DNA from: Antrihabitans stalagmiti
GTDB lineage: Bacteria > Actinomycetota > Actinomycetes > Mycobacteriales > Mycobacteriaceae
NCBI RefSeq assembly: GCF_016482825.1
Contig: NZ_JAEMNV010000006.1
Span: 124,001 to 188,000 of the forward strand
Direction: 5' to 3'
DNA: 64,000 nucleotides
The translations under genes and the position numbers were made by a program. Shown in pieces: positions 49,477 through 58,816 of this stretch (the stretch's first letter is position 1; each line of letters opens with the position of its first letter). The notes under the pieces were generated by a model. That model was given only the letters and a program-made list of their open reading frames with translations, had not been told where the DNA came from and ran no database searches.

Positions 49477-51689
49477 TTCTGTACGCCCAAGATCTGCGCG
49501 ACCGCTTGCATGGCGATGCGGCCGCGTTCGCGGTCGACCTGCTGCACCGAATTACGTTGCGTCGTGCCCGGACTGCGTACCGCCTGCCCGATCGCGTGTC
49601 GCTCACCGGTCTCGAACGAACCGAACGTGCGACGCAGCAGGGGGAGGGCGTCGATGAAGTCTTGGCCACCGAGGGAGGCGAGCCAGTCGTCGAGCAGGCG
49701 TAGAAGTTCGCGGTCGTGCACGAGCAGGAGTCCGCCGCCGGCGAGGAAGCCTTCGACCCACGCGGCTTTCGCGGCGGGTTCGGCGCCGATCGAGAGTGCA
49801 TGGGAAAGTCTTGTGGCCGAGTCGGATTCGCTGATCCGTCCGGCGTCGCGGAGGAGTCTGACGATGCGGCCGACCAGCAGACCGTGTACGTCGCTGCGGT
49901 GGCTGATGGATTCGAGTGCCGTCATCCAGCGGTCGGACGTCGTCGCGTCGTCGCGGGTCATGACGGAGGCGTGGGTGTCGTCGATGAGCGTGCGAAGTGT
50001 GGAAGCGCTGTCGTCGTCGAGGTTGCCGACGGCCGAGCCGAGGCCGGCGCAGATGCGGACGAGCAGACTGTCGGCCACGTGGGTGATTGCGGCAGTGTCG
50101 GTTCCGCGGACGTCGCCGTAGCGCATCGTGCGCGTCAACGGTGGGACAGCGGCGAGCAGGTGGGCAACGTCGTGGTCGAGGGCTGCGGTGGTCTCCACCG
50201 TTTTGAGTAGCTGGGGGAGCACGCTTGCGAGGTCCGCGATGAGGGCGCGTTCGAGGAGGTTGGTGAGCTCGCCGAGAGTGGTGTCGTCCTTGTGTGCCCG
50301 ATCGAGGATCTTCGCCTCCGCTGCGGCTTCGACGGTCGTTCCCCACATCGCGGCCTCGACGACGGATACCGAGAATTCTGGCTGCCATTCGAGGGTCCAC
50401 GTTTCGCGGAAGGTTCCGGTGCTGCGTACCTCGCTGTCGGTGATGGTGCCCCAGCCGATGCCGATCAGCAGGAGTCGATGCAGCAGTTGCGATTTGGCGA
50501 GGTCGTTCGACTTGCGGAGGTCGAGATCGAGTTTCGTCGCCGATGGAGTCTGTTTGAGGCGCAAGGTTCGTGCGCGAGCACGGAGGTCGGCGTCCAGGGG
50601 GACGGTCGGTGTCTCGTCGGGCACCGAGCCGAGCTTTTCGCCGACGACCAGCTTGTTTGTGATCAGCGCCAACAGCACGTCGTCGCCGTCGCACAGGACA
50701 GCGCGAGTTGCTTCGGTGACCTCCGACAGCCCTGCCAGCGGGCGAGATCGCATGGCGGCGAGAGTTTCCGTCAGTCGTACCGATTCGATGACGTGCGCGC
50801 TCGACACGGGAAGGTCCTCGGCGCGTAGGACTCGCGCGACCTTGGTGAGCCAACGAACGATCGGGTGTTCGGTCTCGGTGAAGAGATGGTGATACCAACC
50901 GGGCGAGGTGATTCCAGCGCCGTAGCCCGATCGGCTTGCCAGCCGCGAATGCGTCCACGGCACCCAGGTGAGCGAGGTCTTCGTCTTGGGCAGTCCTTTG
51001 AGGAGACGGGCATCGGCAGTGGCGGGTCCGAGAGTGCCCGTGAGAGCGGGGGCGTGCCAGGCGCCACAGACGACGGCGATTCTCTGGGAGCCTGCTTTGA
51101 CGGCTTTTCTCAGTGTTTGGCGCATGTACGCCTCGCGCTGCAGCGTGCGGCTATCGATGTACGAGGTCTCCCGTAGCGACGCCATCGCCTCGGTGATCGC
51201 ATCGAACGACTCTGCGTCGGAGGTGGATTCGACGATCGCGTCCCACCAGCGTTCGGCGTCGTCGTATCCGGCCGCTGCGGCGAGGCGGACGAGTGGGTCG
51301 CCCTGTTCTCGCCTCTCGTCCTCGGCGGGCTTCACGCCGATCGTCTGCGATGCGGGTAGGTCGCAGAAGGTCGCGGTCACGTTGTGCGCGGCGGCCCACG
51401 TGATCGCCTGCCACTCGGGGGAGAAGACAGCGAACGGCCAAAACGCGGCATTGGACGGTGCCGCAGTCGAATACGCGAGCAACGCCACCGGGGGATGCAT
51501 GTGCTCCGAGGCTGCGAGCGCGACCAGTGGGTCGGCGTCGGAGGGACCTTCGATGAGGATCGCGTCGGGCACGAATTCGTCGAGTGCAGCACGAAGCGAC
51601 CGCGCAGAACCAGGGCCGTGGTGGCGGATGCCGTAGACGCGGGTTTCGGTGGCGGTCTTTATGTTTGGTGGCTCCAGGGCTACTGTCAT
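49473..51689 (-). CDS. DUF5682 family protein
   Basis: ATG 51689 is set by AGGTG upstream and by its overlap with the AAA+ stop. The 738-residue protein matches DUF5682 of actinobacterial SWIM/MoxR clusters. Its N-terminal 250 residues show VYGIRHHGPGSARSLRAAL, AILIEGPSDADPLV and IAVVCGAWHAPAL. The His, Glu and His placement resembles the TraB/EreA/ChaN (Tiki-like) superfamily, an inference from motif spacing only. The remainder is a large helical region without recognised motifs. It is the fifth gene of the operon and may be the effector or substrate of the MoxR-VWA pair. Confidence 0.82.
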   Translation of the reverse strand: MTVALEPPNIKTATETRVYGIRHHGPGSARSLRAALDEFVPDAILIEGPSDADPLVALAASEHMHPPVALLAYSTAAPSNAAFWPFAVFSPEWQAITWAAAHNVTATFCDLPASQTIGVKPAEDERREQGDPLVRLAAAAGYDDAERWWDAIVESTSDAESFDAITEAMASLRETSYIDSRTLQREAYMRQTLRKAVKAGSQRIAVVCGAWHAPALTGTLGPATADARLLKGLPKTKTSLTWVPWTHSRLASRSGYGAGITSPGWYHHLFTETEHPIVRWLTKVARVLRAEDLPVSSAHVIESVRLTETLAAMRSRPLAGLSEVTEATRAVLCDGDDVLLALITNKLVVGEKLGSVPDETPTVPLDADLRARARTLRLKQTPSATKLDLDLRKSNDLAKSQLLHRLLLIGIGWGTITDSEVRSTGTFRETWTLEWQPEFSVSVVEAAMWGTTVEAAAEAKILDRAHKDDTTLGELTNLLERALIADLASVLPQLLKTVETTAALDHDVAHLLAAVPPLTRTMRYGDVRGTDTAAITHVADSLLVRICAGLGSAVGNLDDDSASTLRTLIDDTHASVMTRDDATTSDRWMTALESISHRSDVHGLLVGRIVRLLRDAGRISESDSATRLSHALSIGAEPAAKAAWVEGFLAGGGLLLVHDRELLRLLDDWLASLGGQDFIDALPLLRRTFGSFETGERHAIGQAVRSPGTTQRNSVQQVDRERGRIAMQAVAQILGVQK

Positions 51690-52798
51690 CCGCTCACCTC
51701 GCGGCAGGCGCGGTAGAAATCGGCCCAGCCTTCCCGTTCGCGCACAACGGCTTCGAGGTATTCGTTCCACACGACGGCGTCGGCGACGGGGTCTTTGAGT
51801 ACGGAACCGAGAATGCCCGCGGCGACGTCGGCAGCGCGCAAGGTGCCGTCGCCGAAGTGAGCGGCAAGGGCCGCACCGCTGGTGATCACCGAGATGGCTT
51901 CGGCGGTCGAGAGTGTGCCGGACGGTGATTTGAGTTTGGTTCTGCCGTCTTCGGTTGCCCCGGAACGTAGTTCGCGGAACACCCGGACCACACGCCGAAT
52001 CTCTTCTGCTGCAGCGGGAACGGGCGGCAATTCGAGTGAGTGGCCGAGTTGCTCGACGCGACGCGTGACGATCCCGACTTCTTCCTCTTCGCTGGCCGGA
52101 AGTGGGAGTACGACGGTGTTGAAACGGCGGCGCAGCGCGGATGACAGTTCGTTGACACCGCGGTCGCGGTCGTTGGCTGTGGCGATGACGTTGAAACCTT
52201 TGACGGCCTGCACTTCTGTGGCCAGTTCGGGGATCGGGAGAGTCTTTTCCGACAGGATGGTGATGAGCGCATCTTGGACATCCGCGGGGATGCGGGTGAG
52301 TTCTTCGACGCGGGCGATGGTGCCGGTCTCCATGGCGGTCAGGACTGGTGAGGGAACCAGTGCCCCTGCGGTCGGGCCTTCGGCGAGCAGGCGTGCGTAG
52401 TTCCAGCCGTAGCGGATCGACTCCTCGGCGGTGCCAGCCGTGCCCTGGACTAGCAGGGTCGAGCTGCCGCTGATCGCGGCCGAAAGATGTTCCGATACCC
52501 ACGTTTTGGCGGTGCCTGGTACGCCGAGCAGGAGGAGTGCGCGGTCGGTTGCGAGCGTCGCAACGGCGACCTCGACCAGTCTGCGCGGACCCACGTATTT
52601 GGGCGTGATGACCGTGCCGTCGTTGAGCGTCCCGCCGAGCAGGTACGTCACGACGGCCCATGGCGACAGTCGCCACGACGGGGGTCGGGGGCGGTCGTCG
52701 GTGCGGTCGAGGGCTGACAGTTCTTCTGCGAAGGCTTGTTCCGCGTGCGGGCGGAGCAGTGCCGACTGGTCCGGTTCTGTCACCGCTTGCTCTGTCAC
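51686..52798 (-). CDS. MoxR-type AAA+ ATPase
   Basis: GTG 52798 gives 370 residues. Walker A is LLLGVPGTAKTWVSEHL; a Walker B-like segment (GTIARVEELTRIPADVQDAL), sensor 1 (VIATANDRDRG) and an arginine finger region (ELSSALRRRFN) follow in MoxR/RavA order. The acidic Walker B pair has the form VEEL rather than the common IDEI. It likely forms a hexameric remodeller acting with the VWA protein of the same operon. Starts and stops overlap both neighbours by 4 nt. Confidence 0.92.
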   Translation of the reverse strand: MTEQAVTEPDQSALLRPHAEQAFAEELSALDRTDDRPRPPSWRLSPWAVVTYLLGGTLNDGTVITPKYVGPRRLVEVAVATLATDRALLLLGVPGTAKTWVSEHLSAAISGSSTLLVQGTAGTAEESIRYGWNYARLLAEGPTAGALVPSPVLTAMETGTIARVEELTRIPADVQDALITILSEKTLPIPELATEVQAVKGFNVIATANDRDRGVNELSSALRRRFNTVVLPLPASEEEEVGIVTRRVEQLGHSLELPPVPAAAEEIRRVVRVFRELRSGATEDGRTKLKSPSGTLSTAEAISVITSGAALAAHFGDGTLRAADVAAGILGSVLKDPVADAVVWNEYLEAVVREREGWADFYRACREVSG

Positions 52799-54255
52799 TG
52801 CAGCTCCTCGAGCATCGTCTTGCGTTGTATGAGGTGGAACGCGATCTGGTTCATCCGGCGTGCGGTGCCGCCGTCGACGGCTCGGTCAGCGGCTCCGCGC
52901 ACTGCACCGAGCAGGTCGATCGGCAGGTGTGCCAGCGCGTGCGTGTGTAGCTGTCGGCGGAAGGCCTTGTCGTCGGGGCGGGTCGCAACGGGATCCATCT
53001 GCATCAACAATTCCAGAGCCCGGATCGCGAACTCGCGTGGCCACGGGTGTGGGAGAGCGTCGAGCACAATCGTCGAGGAGTCGAGCAGCGGCCGTGGGTC
53101 GGCGAGGACCCAGTCCGCAACTGCGTCGGCGGGCAGCACCGTGATGAGGTCGGTGTCTTTCACGCCCGCCCGTCGCAGCAGAGCTTCGGCCCATTCGGCA
53201 TTGTGTTGGGCCTTCGCGGCGTCTGCCCAGCCGACGGTGATGCGGAGTTTCCAGCGTTCGTCGATAGCGGAGGTCACTGCGGTTGCCGGCGGTCCGAGCA
53301 GCTGTTCCCAGACCGCGAGCGGAGTCGCTCTGACGACTCGGCCGAACCACGTCATCGGATCGTTCGCGGCGCTGACCGAGCGGTCGCCGATGCCGTCCCG
53401 GATGGCTGCGTCGTCGAGTTCCTCGGGAACGCGTGCCGAGAGCGCGTTGTTCTCGTCGAAGTAGATCCAGTCGCGGATACGTTCGGACATCCGTTGCGAC
53501 AGAGGCGAATCGGGGAGCTTCGCGAGCATGGCCGCGGCGACGGTTCGGACCTCTTGGCGTCCGTCGTCGAGGGCCTGTTCGAGGAAATCGGTGTCGTTGG
53601 TGTTGAGTTGCGGCAGTAGGGAGCCGATCAGTTGGAAGCGGGCGGGTCCGGGTTCTTGCGGCCAAATCTTTGCGAGTTGCTCGAGCGCGGCGTCGGGGTC
53701 TTGCCGGCGCACGTCGGCGAGCCACTTCGCGCGTTCTCGGAGGGTGCCGTAGTTCCAGACCTGCAGGTCGGAGAGCTGGTAGCTCGTAAAATCCGACCAT
53801 TCCGGATTCTGACGTGCGAGCCACTGACCGCGAACGCTGGCGAGCTGGACGAGTCGGTCGCGGTAGGTCTGGTTGTTCGTGCTCGCCTTGGCGTACCGAA
53901 GGACAAGGGCGACAAGCTCGTCGGGTGCGCGGTAGTTGCGTCCGAGGGCCTCGACGAGCCATTCGTCGATGATGCGTGAGTTGGCCGCTGCAAGATCGCG
54001 AAAACGGGCCACCGCCGCGGCGGGCAGTTGGTAGCGCGGATCGTCGTCACACACGGATGGTGGCGTCGCGGTTGTCGAGGTGACGCCGCCACGCTCGTAG
54101 GCGCGTTCGAGTGCTGCGGCCTCCAGCAGTGAGGCGGCCGCATCGTTGGTGGACAGTTGCTCGACCACACCGCGTGGCACCGGTTCGAGTGTGTCGAAAG
54201 TGGGTGTCCTGCGCGCCGTTCCGAGGAGGGCGGCGGCGACCAGATCGTCGTTCAC
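52795..54255 (-). CDS. DUF5691 family protein
   Basis: GTG 54255 overlaps the SWIM gene's stop (GTGA) and gives 486 residues. It matches the DUF5691 proteins found with SWIM and MoxR genes: NDDLVAAALLGTARRTP at the start and repeated helical units with conserved Trp (RGQWLARQNPEW, RAKWLADVRRQDP), likely a HEAT-like scaffold. No catalytic motif was seen. It may bridge the SWIM/SNF2 DNA- or protein-binding parts to the AAA+ ATPase. An upstream extension to 54492 lies inside the SWIM gene and is not favoured. Confidence 0.85.
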   Translation of the reverse strand: MNDDLVAAALLGTARRTPTFDTLEPVPRGVVEQLSTNDAAASLLEAAALERAYERGGVTSTTATPPSVCDDDPRYQLPAAAVARFRDLAAANSRIIDEWLVEALGRNYRAPDELVALVLRYAKASTNNQTYRDRLVQLASVRGQWLARQNPEWSDFTSYQLSDLQVWNYGTLRERAKWLADVRRQDPDAALEQLAKIWPQEPGPARFQLIGSLLPQLNTNDTDFLEQALDDGRQEVRTVAAAMLAKLPDSPLSQRMSERIRDWIYFDENNALSARVPEELDDAAIRDGIGDRSVSAANDPMTWFGRVVRATPLAVWEQLLGPPATAVTSAIDERWKLRITVGWADAAKAQHNAEWAEALLRRAGVKDTDLITVLPADAVADWVLADPRPLLDSSTIVLDALPHPWPREFAIRALELLMQMDPVATRPDDKAFRRQLHTHALAHLPIDLLGAVRGAADRAVDGGTARRMNQIAFHLIQRKTMLEELQ

Positions 54256-55559
54256 ATCACCACCACCCGACCGCCGGAGAATGCGGAGATGACGCGAATG
54301 CCGTCGTTGGTCCATTCGCCGATGATCGTTACTGGGTAGCCGCCGGAGAAGCCGAGCAGCGTCCACGGCGGCGGTTCGTCGAGTGGTGTCGAGATCGCGA
54401 TGGCTCGGCCGGTGTGATCGATGACGTGCCACTGTTCGGCAGCGAAGGTGGGGATGACGTCTTTGAGGCAGACCGGCCACGAGCGCAGCCACGGATCGCG
54501 ACCGATGGCGGCTGCGTAGTCGTCCAGAGCTTCTTCGATGCCTGTGGCCGGGAGTGTGGTGAAGGGCTCGGGATTGCCGTGCCGCTCACCGAGTTTCGCA
54601 CGCAGCGAGGCCGCGCCGGGGTAGTAGTGCAGGTCGGCGTCGATCAGCGATCCGAGAGGTGGCAGGTCGGCCGGGAAGTTCGGGGTGCCGTGCGAGAAGT
54701 CGAGAAGCACTGCCCAGCTGTGGCTTTCGCGTTCGCGCAGCCATACCTTCCGGCTGAACAGGCTGTTTTCTTCGGTCACCTTGATGCCCAACACCATCCA
54801 CCGTCCGCGGACCGGACGTTCGGCCAGCACGGAATCCGCGGCGACGGGGTAGCCGATGTGCGATCGGACCGTCGCCTGCAACGGATCGGGCAGCTCATTG
54901 AGGCGCCGGTGCGCTTGCACGAGCAGGTGCAGTTGCGCGTATTCGCCGAGTAGCCGTTGGGGCCAATCTTTGCGTGTGGCAAGGGCATACGGGAGTCGTC
55001 GCAGGGTCGATGCGATGCCGGGTGCTTTGGAGTCGACCATCCGGGCGGCCGCTGCTTCGAAGGCTGTGTAGGAACGGTCAGTTTGGGCGAGGCCGGTTCG
55101 GACCTGGTCGGCGATCCAGGTGTCGAGTTCTTCGAGGCCGATGGTGACCTGCTTGAACCGCAGTTCGGCTGTTGCCGGGTTCGCGGTCTTCGGTGCGGCG
55201 GGAGTCTCGGGTTTGACGCCGTCGCGGTCGGCGCGGGCCTCTATCCAGACCTCCGCGAAGTCGGCGATGGAATCTGCTTCGGGGACAGCATCTTCGGACC
55301 AGGAGATGAGCAGACCCAAAGCGTGTTTGCACGGGAATTTGCGGCTCGGGCACGAGCATTTGAACGCTGGACCGGAGAGGTCGACGATCGTTTGGTACGG
55401 CTTCAGACCACTGCCTTGGCACAGTCCCCATAGTGCGTTCGCGTGGTGGCCGGTGTTCGAGAAGCTGGGTCCGAGCCGTCGAGCGAGCGCGACGGCCTTC
55501 GGGTCGGGCACAAGTGCGGTGATCTGTTCTTTGGTCCAGCGTTGGGGTGGAGAGGTCAT
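54252..55559 (-). CDS. SWIM zinc-finger protein
   Basis: This 435-residue protein has one SWIM motif near residues 69-80 (KCSCPSRKFPCKHALGLLI; CxC...CxH) that should bind zinc and contact DNA or protein. The rest is a mix of helices and strands with no nuclease or ATPase motif. SWIM proteins often pair with SNF2 ATPases, and the SNF2 gene directly precedes it with an ATGA overlap. It is probably the recognition subunit of the machine encoded by the operon. Confidence 0.9.
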   Translation of the reverse strand: MTSPPQRWTKEQITALVPDPKAVALARRLGPSFSNTGHHANALWGLCQGSGLKPYQTIVDLSGPAFKCSCPSRKFPCKHALGLLISWSEDAVPEADSIADFAEVWIEARADRDGVKPETPAAPKTANPATAELRFKQVTIGLEELDTWIADQVRTGLAQTDRSYTAFEAAAARMVDSKAPGIASTLRRLPYALATRKDWPQRLLGEYAQLHLLVQAHRRLNELPDPLQATVRSHIGYPVAADSVLAERPVRGRWMVLGIKVTEENSLFSRKVWLRERESHSWAVLLDFSHGTPNFPADLPPLGSLIDADLHYYPGAASLRAKLGERHGNPEPFTTLPATGIEEALDDYAAAIGRDPWLRSWPVCLKDVIPTFAAEQWHVIDHTGRAIAISTPLDEPPPWTLLGFSGGYPVTIIGEWTNDGIRVISAFSGGRVVVM

Positions 55560-58500
55560 TCGAAGAGGCTCTTGATGTCGTCGGCGGTCATGGCGGTGCT
55601 CTGCATGGTGTCGGCGTCCATGACGCTGGCGAAGAGTTCGGCTTTCTTCGCTTTGAGTGCCATAACCTTTTCCTCGATTGTGTCTTTGGCGATGAGCCGG
55701 TACACCATGACGCTACGGGTTTGGCCGATTCGGTGGGTGCGGTCGATGGCTTGTGCTTCGGTCGCAGGGTTCCACCACGGGTCGAGCAGGAAGACGTAGT
55801 CGGCTTCGGTGAGGTTGAGTCCGAAGCCGCCGGCTTTGAGGCTGATCAGGAAGACCGGTGCCGCACCGCTTTTGAACTGTTCGACCACTCCGCCGCGGTC
55901 TTTCGTGGATCCGTCGAGGTAGGCGTAGGTGATGCCTTCGGCGTCGAGCCGGTCGCGGACCTTCGACAGGAACGACGTGAACTGACTGAAGATCAGTGCA
56001 CGGTGGCCGCCGTCGATGACGTCGTGCAGTTGCTCGGTCAGCGCTTCGATCTTCGCGGACGGCACGCCTTCGTGCTCTTCTTCGACCAGGCCCGCGTGCA
56101 GGCTCAGCTGACGCAGCATCGTCAGCGACCGGAAGATCGTGAAGCGGTTTTTGTCCATGTCGCTGATCAGGCCGAGGATCTTCTGGCGTTCGCGTTGCAG
56201 GTGGGTTTGGTAGATCTTGCGGTGGCGTGGATTCAGTTCGAGTTCGAGGACCTGCTCCTGCTTGGCCGGCAAGTCGGCTGCCACTTGGTCTTTGGTGCGG
56301 CGGAGTAGCAGCGGCTTGATGCGGCGTCGCAATTGGGCGAGAAGTTCCGCGTCGCCTTGGTTTTCGATCGGTTTGCGGTAGTAGTCGCCGAACTTCTTGA
56401 TGTTCGGGAACAGCCCCGGTGCAGTGATCGACAGGAGCGACCACAGCTCCATCAGGTTGTTTTCCATCGGCGTGCCGGTGATCGCCAGCTTGAACGGCGT
56501 CTCCAGTTTGCGGACGCATTGGTAGGCCTTCGACTGGTGGTTCTTGACGAACTGCGCCTCGTCGAGGATCAGCGCCGACCAACTCATCGCCGAGTAGGTG
56601 TCGAAGTCGAGCCTGAAGCGGGTGTAGGAGGTGATAACCACGTCCGCGTTGCCGAGTCGTGCCATGTCGGACGCTTTGATGGCCTTGTCGATTGCGGCGA
56701 TCTTCAAACCTGGTGCGAAGCGCCGAGATTCGGCTGCCCAGTTCGGCACGACACTGGTCGGCGCGATGATCAGGAAGGGCGGCGCGTCCGGATCGGCTTG
56801 TCGCGCATGGCAGATCAAGGCCAGTGACTGGATTGTCTTACCGAGGCCCATGTCGTCGGCCAGGATGCCGCCGAGCTTGTGCTGCCACAGGAAGGCGAGC
56901 CAGGTGAAGCCGTCCAGCTGGTAGGGGCGCAGTTCGGCATTGAGCGTGCGGGGCGGCGCGATCGGAGCGAGGCCGGGAAGTTTCAGCAGACCGTCGACCT
57001 GCGCCCGCCATTCCCACGCTTGGCTCTCGATGACACCCAGTTGGGCAAACTCGTCCCAAAGTCCAGCTTGATAGCGGCTCAGCCGGAGCGGGCCGTTCGG
57101 ATTGTCCTGCAGCCCGCGAGCTTCCTCGATCAGCTCTCGAAGTGACTGCAGCTCAGGCTTTTCCAGCGAGAAGTACGCGCCACTCGGCAGCAGCAGGTGG
57201 GTCAGGTCGTTGGCGAGGGCGGTGAAGACGTCGGCGAACGGGACCTCTTGGCCTTCGACGGAGATCGTGACGCCGAGGTCGAACCAGTCGTTGCTTTTCG
57301 AGGTCGCCGACGTGCTGAGTCCGATTCGCAGGCTGTCGCCGGCTTCGCGGTAGTCGGCCGGAGTCCCGTCGACCTCGATGCGCAGGCCGTCGCGGTCGGC
57401 GTACAACGGTAGGACTTCGGTGGTGAATCGCATCGTGTCGATACCGCCGAGGACGGTGCGATTCGACAGGGCGGTTTGCTTGTGGCCAGGTCCGTCGTCG
57501 TACTGCTCGATCGGTAGGTCGAGGTCGAGGAGGATGTCTCGCTCGCGCTCGAGATCTCGGTACGAAGCACCGCCGCCCCGCGGATCGAGTGGTGCGCGCA
57601 TTTCGTGGTCGCCGACGGTATAGGCCCATTCCCAGTCGACGGTGAGGTTGTGGCCCTCGCCGTAGCTCGCGAGCAGTGCGAGCGTCGGCTCGGATACGAC
57701 TGGGGGAGTGAAGCTTCCGTCGGACGAGAGGATCGTCGCTTGGCGTTGAAGCGCGGGGAAGTATTCGGTGACGAAGCGATCTTTCTCGGATGCCGGTATT
57801 TCGAGCAGGTGCGATTCGACGACCATCTGCTGCAGGTGTCGTGCGACCGGTTTGGTCAGCTTCGCCAACCGCACACGATTGGCATGGTCGGTGGTGAAGA
57901 CACCGTGCGCGGTCTCGCCGATGAATGCGATGGCCAACGAGCTCACGGGTTCGTCGTCGATCCGGACCACCGGCACCACAATCAAGTCGCCGGAGGCGGT
58001 TTCGGTCACGTCGAGGCAGAACTCGGCCTCGCCGTAGGGTTTCGGTCCGATGTCGCGTCGACCGTTGATGAGTTTGATGCCGCGTCGCACGGCCTCGTCG
58101 AGCAGCGGCCAGAGTCGCGGACTGTCGAACAATGCGAGGTCGAAGTCCTTCTCCTCGTGGCGGTAGTACGACACCCGACCGGTCTGGGACTGAAACACCG
58201 CGTAGAACTCGCGGAGCAGCCGGATCTGGTCGTGTGGGTGCCCCGATGCTGCGTGCATCTGGCTGACGGACGTCCACGTCAACCCGCCGCTGATCCAGCC
58301 TTTGCTGCCGGGCTTCACAGGTTTGATGCGCAGCGTTGGGCGCGCCTTCGACGCCGCGGTCGATGGCGGCGGGGTCAGCATCAGTTCGATGGCGAGCTGA
58401 TTGGTCGCCGTGTGGACCTCGTTGGATTTCGGCGGCGCGGTCGGCAGTAGTGCCGACAACGACTGCTCCCATGTGGGTTTGGGCGGCGGTGCCACTGGCT

Positions 58501-58816
58501 GCGGTTTGGGTTCGCGGTTCTGCGGCATCGCGGCGATCACGAGCGCGACCACGTGTTTGCAGTCGAACTCGACCGGGCAGGTGCAGTTGCCTTCCACGAA
58601 GCCGCCGCCGTGCTCCAAGTCGAACAGGGCCGTGGCCTCGTAGTAATCGCCGACGCTGCCTTCGATGATTCCGTCGAGCGCCTCGTCCTTCGGATACCAC
58701 CTCATCTGCCGCACCTCGTGCAGCTTCGCGTGCATCATCCCCCGAGCAAACGTCGCCGGCCCGACCGATTCCTCCAAATCGGCCAGATCGTCGTACGTGA
58801 ATGCGTTTCCCACCAT
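55556..58816 (-). CDS. SNF2-family helicase with N-terminal SWIM domain
   Basis: ATG 58816 (or GTG 58813) gives about 1,086 residues. A SWIM motif lies near the start (NCTCPVEFDCKHVVALV). The SNF2 core occupies the last 480 residues: DDMGLGKTIQSLALI (Walker A), LILDEAQFVKN (DEAQ), ITGTPMENN, LDGSTKDRGG, and FGLNLTEADYVFLLDPWWNP with THRIGQTRSVMVYRL. It is a double-stranded DNA translocase or nucleoprotein remodeller. It is the first gene of the six-gene operon. An in-frame extension to 59038 lacks good initiation and reads through the AT-rich control region. The half-sites at 58957-59003 lie about 140 bp upstream. Confidence 0.92.
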   Translation of the reverse strand: MVGNAFTYDDLADLEESVGPATFARGMMHAKLHEVRQMRWYPKDEALDGIIEGSVGDYYEATALFDLEHGGGFVEGNCTCPVEFDCKHVVALVIAAMPQNREPKPQPVAPPPKPTWEQSLSALLPTAPPKSNEVHTATNQLAIELMLTPPPSTAASKARPTLRIKPVKPGSKGWISGGLTWTSVSQMHAASGHPHDQIRLLREFYAVFQSQTGRVSYYRHEEKDFDLALFDSPRLWPLLDEAVRRGIKLINGRRDIGPKPYGEAEFCLDVTETASGDLIVVPVVRIDDEPVSSLAIAFIGETAHGVFTTDHANRVRLAKLTKPVARHLQQMVVESHLLEIPASEKDRFVTEYFPALQRQATILSSDGSFTPPVVSEPTLALLASYGEGHNLTVDWEWAYTVGDHEMRAPLDPRGGGASYRDLERERDILLDLDLPIEQYDDGPGHKQTALSNRTVLGGIDTMRFTTEVLPLYADRDGLRIEVDGTPADYREAGDSLRIGLSTSATSKSNDWFDLGVTISVEGQEVPFADVFTALANDLTHLLLPSGAYFSLEKPELQSLRELIEEARGLQDNPNGPLRLSRYQAGLWDEFAQLGVIESQAWEWRAQVDGLLKLPGLAPIAPPRTLNAELRPYQLDGFTWLAFLWQHKLGGILADDMGLGKTIQSLALICHARQADPDAPPFLIIAPTSVVPNWAAESRRFAPGLKIAAIDKAIKASDMARLGNADVVITSYTRFRLDFDTYSAMSWSALILDEAQFVKNHQSKAYQCVRKLETPFKLAITGTPMENNLMELWSLLSITAPGLFPNIKKFGDYYRKPIENQGDAELLAQLRRRIKPLLLRRTKDQVAADLPAKQEQVLELELNPRHRKIYQTHLQRERQKILGLISDMDKNRFTIFRSLTMLRQLSLHAGLVEEEHEGVPSAKIEALTEQLHDVIDGGHRALIFSQFTSFLSKVRDRLDAEGITYAYLDGSTKDRGGVVEQFKSGAAPVFLISLKAGGFGLNLTEADYVFLLDPWWNPATEAQAIDRTHRIGQTRSVMVYRLIAKDTIEEKVMALKAKKAELFASVMDADTMQSTAMTADDIKSLFE

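Noticed and set aside
51690-52676. DUF5682 extended upstream through the AAA+ gene
   Set aside because: The extension is the out-of-frame shadow of the MoxR ATPase, with Arg/His-rich nonsense. ATG 51689 with AGGTG and ATGA overlap is convincing.
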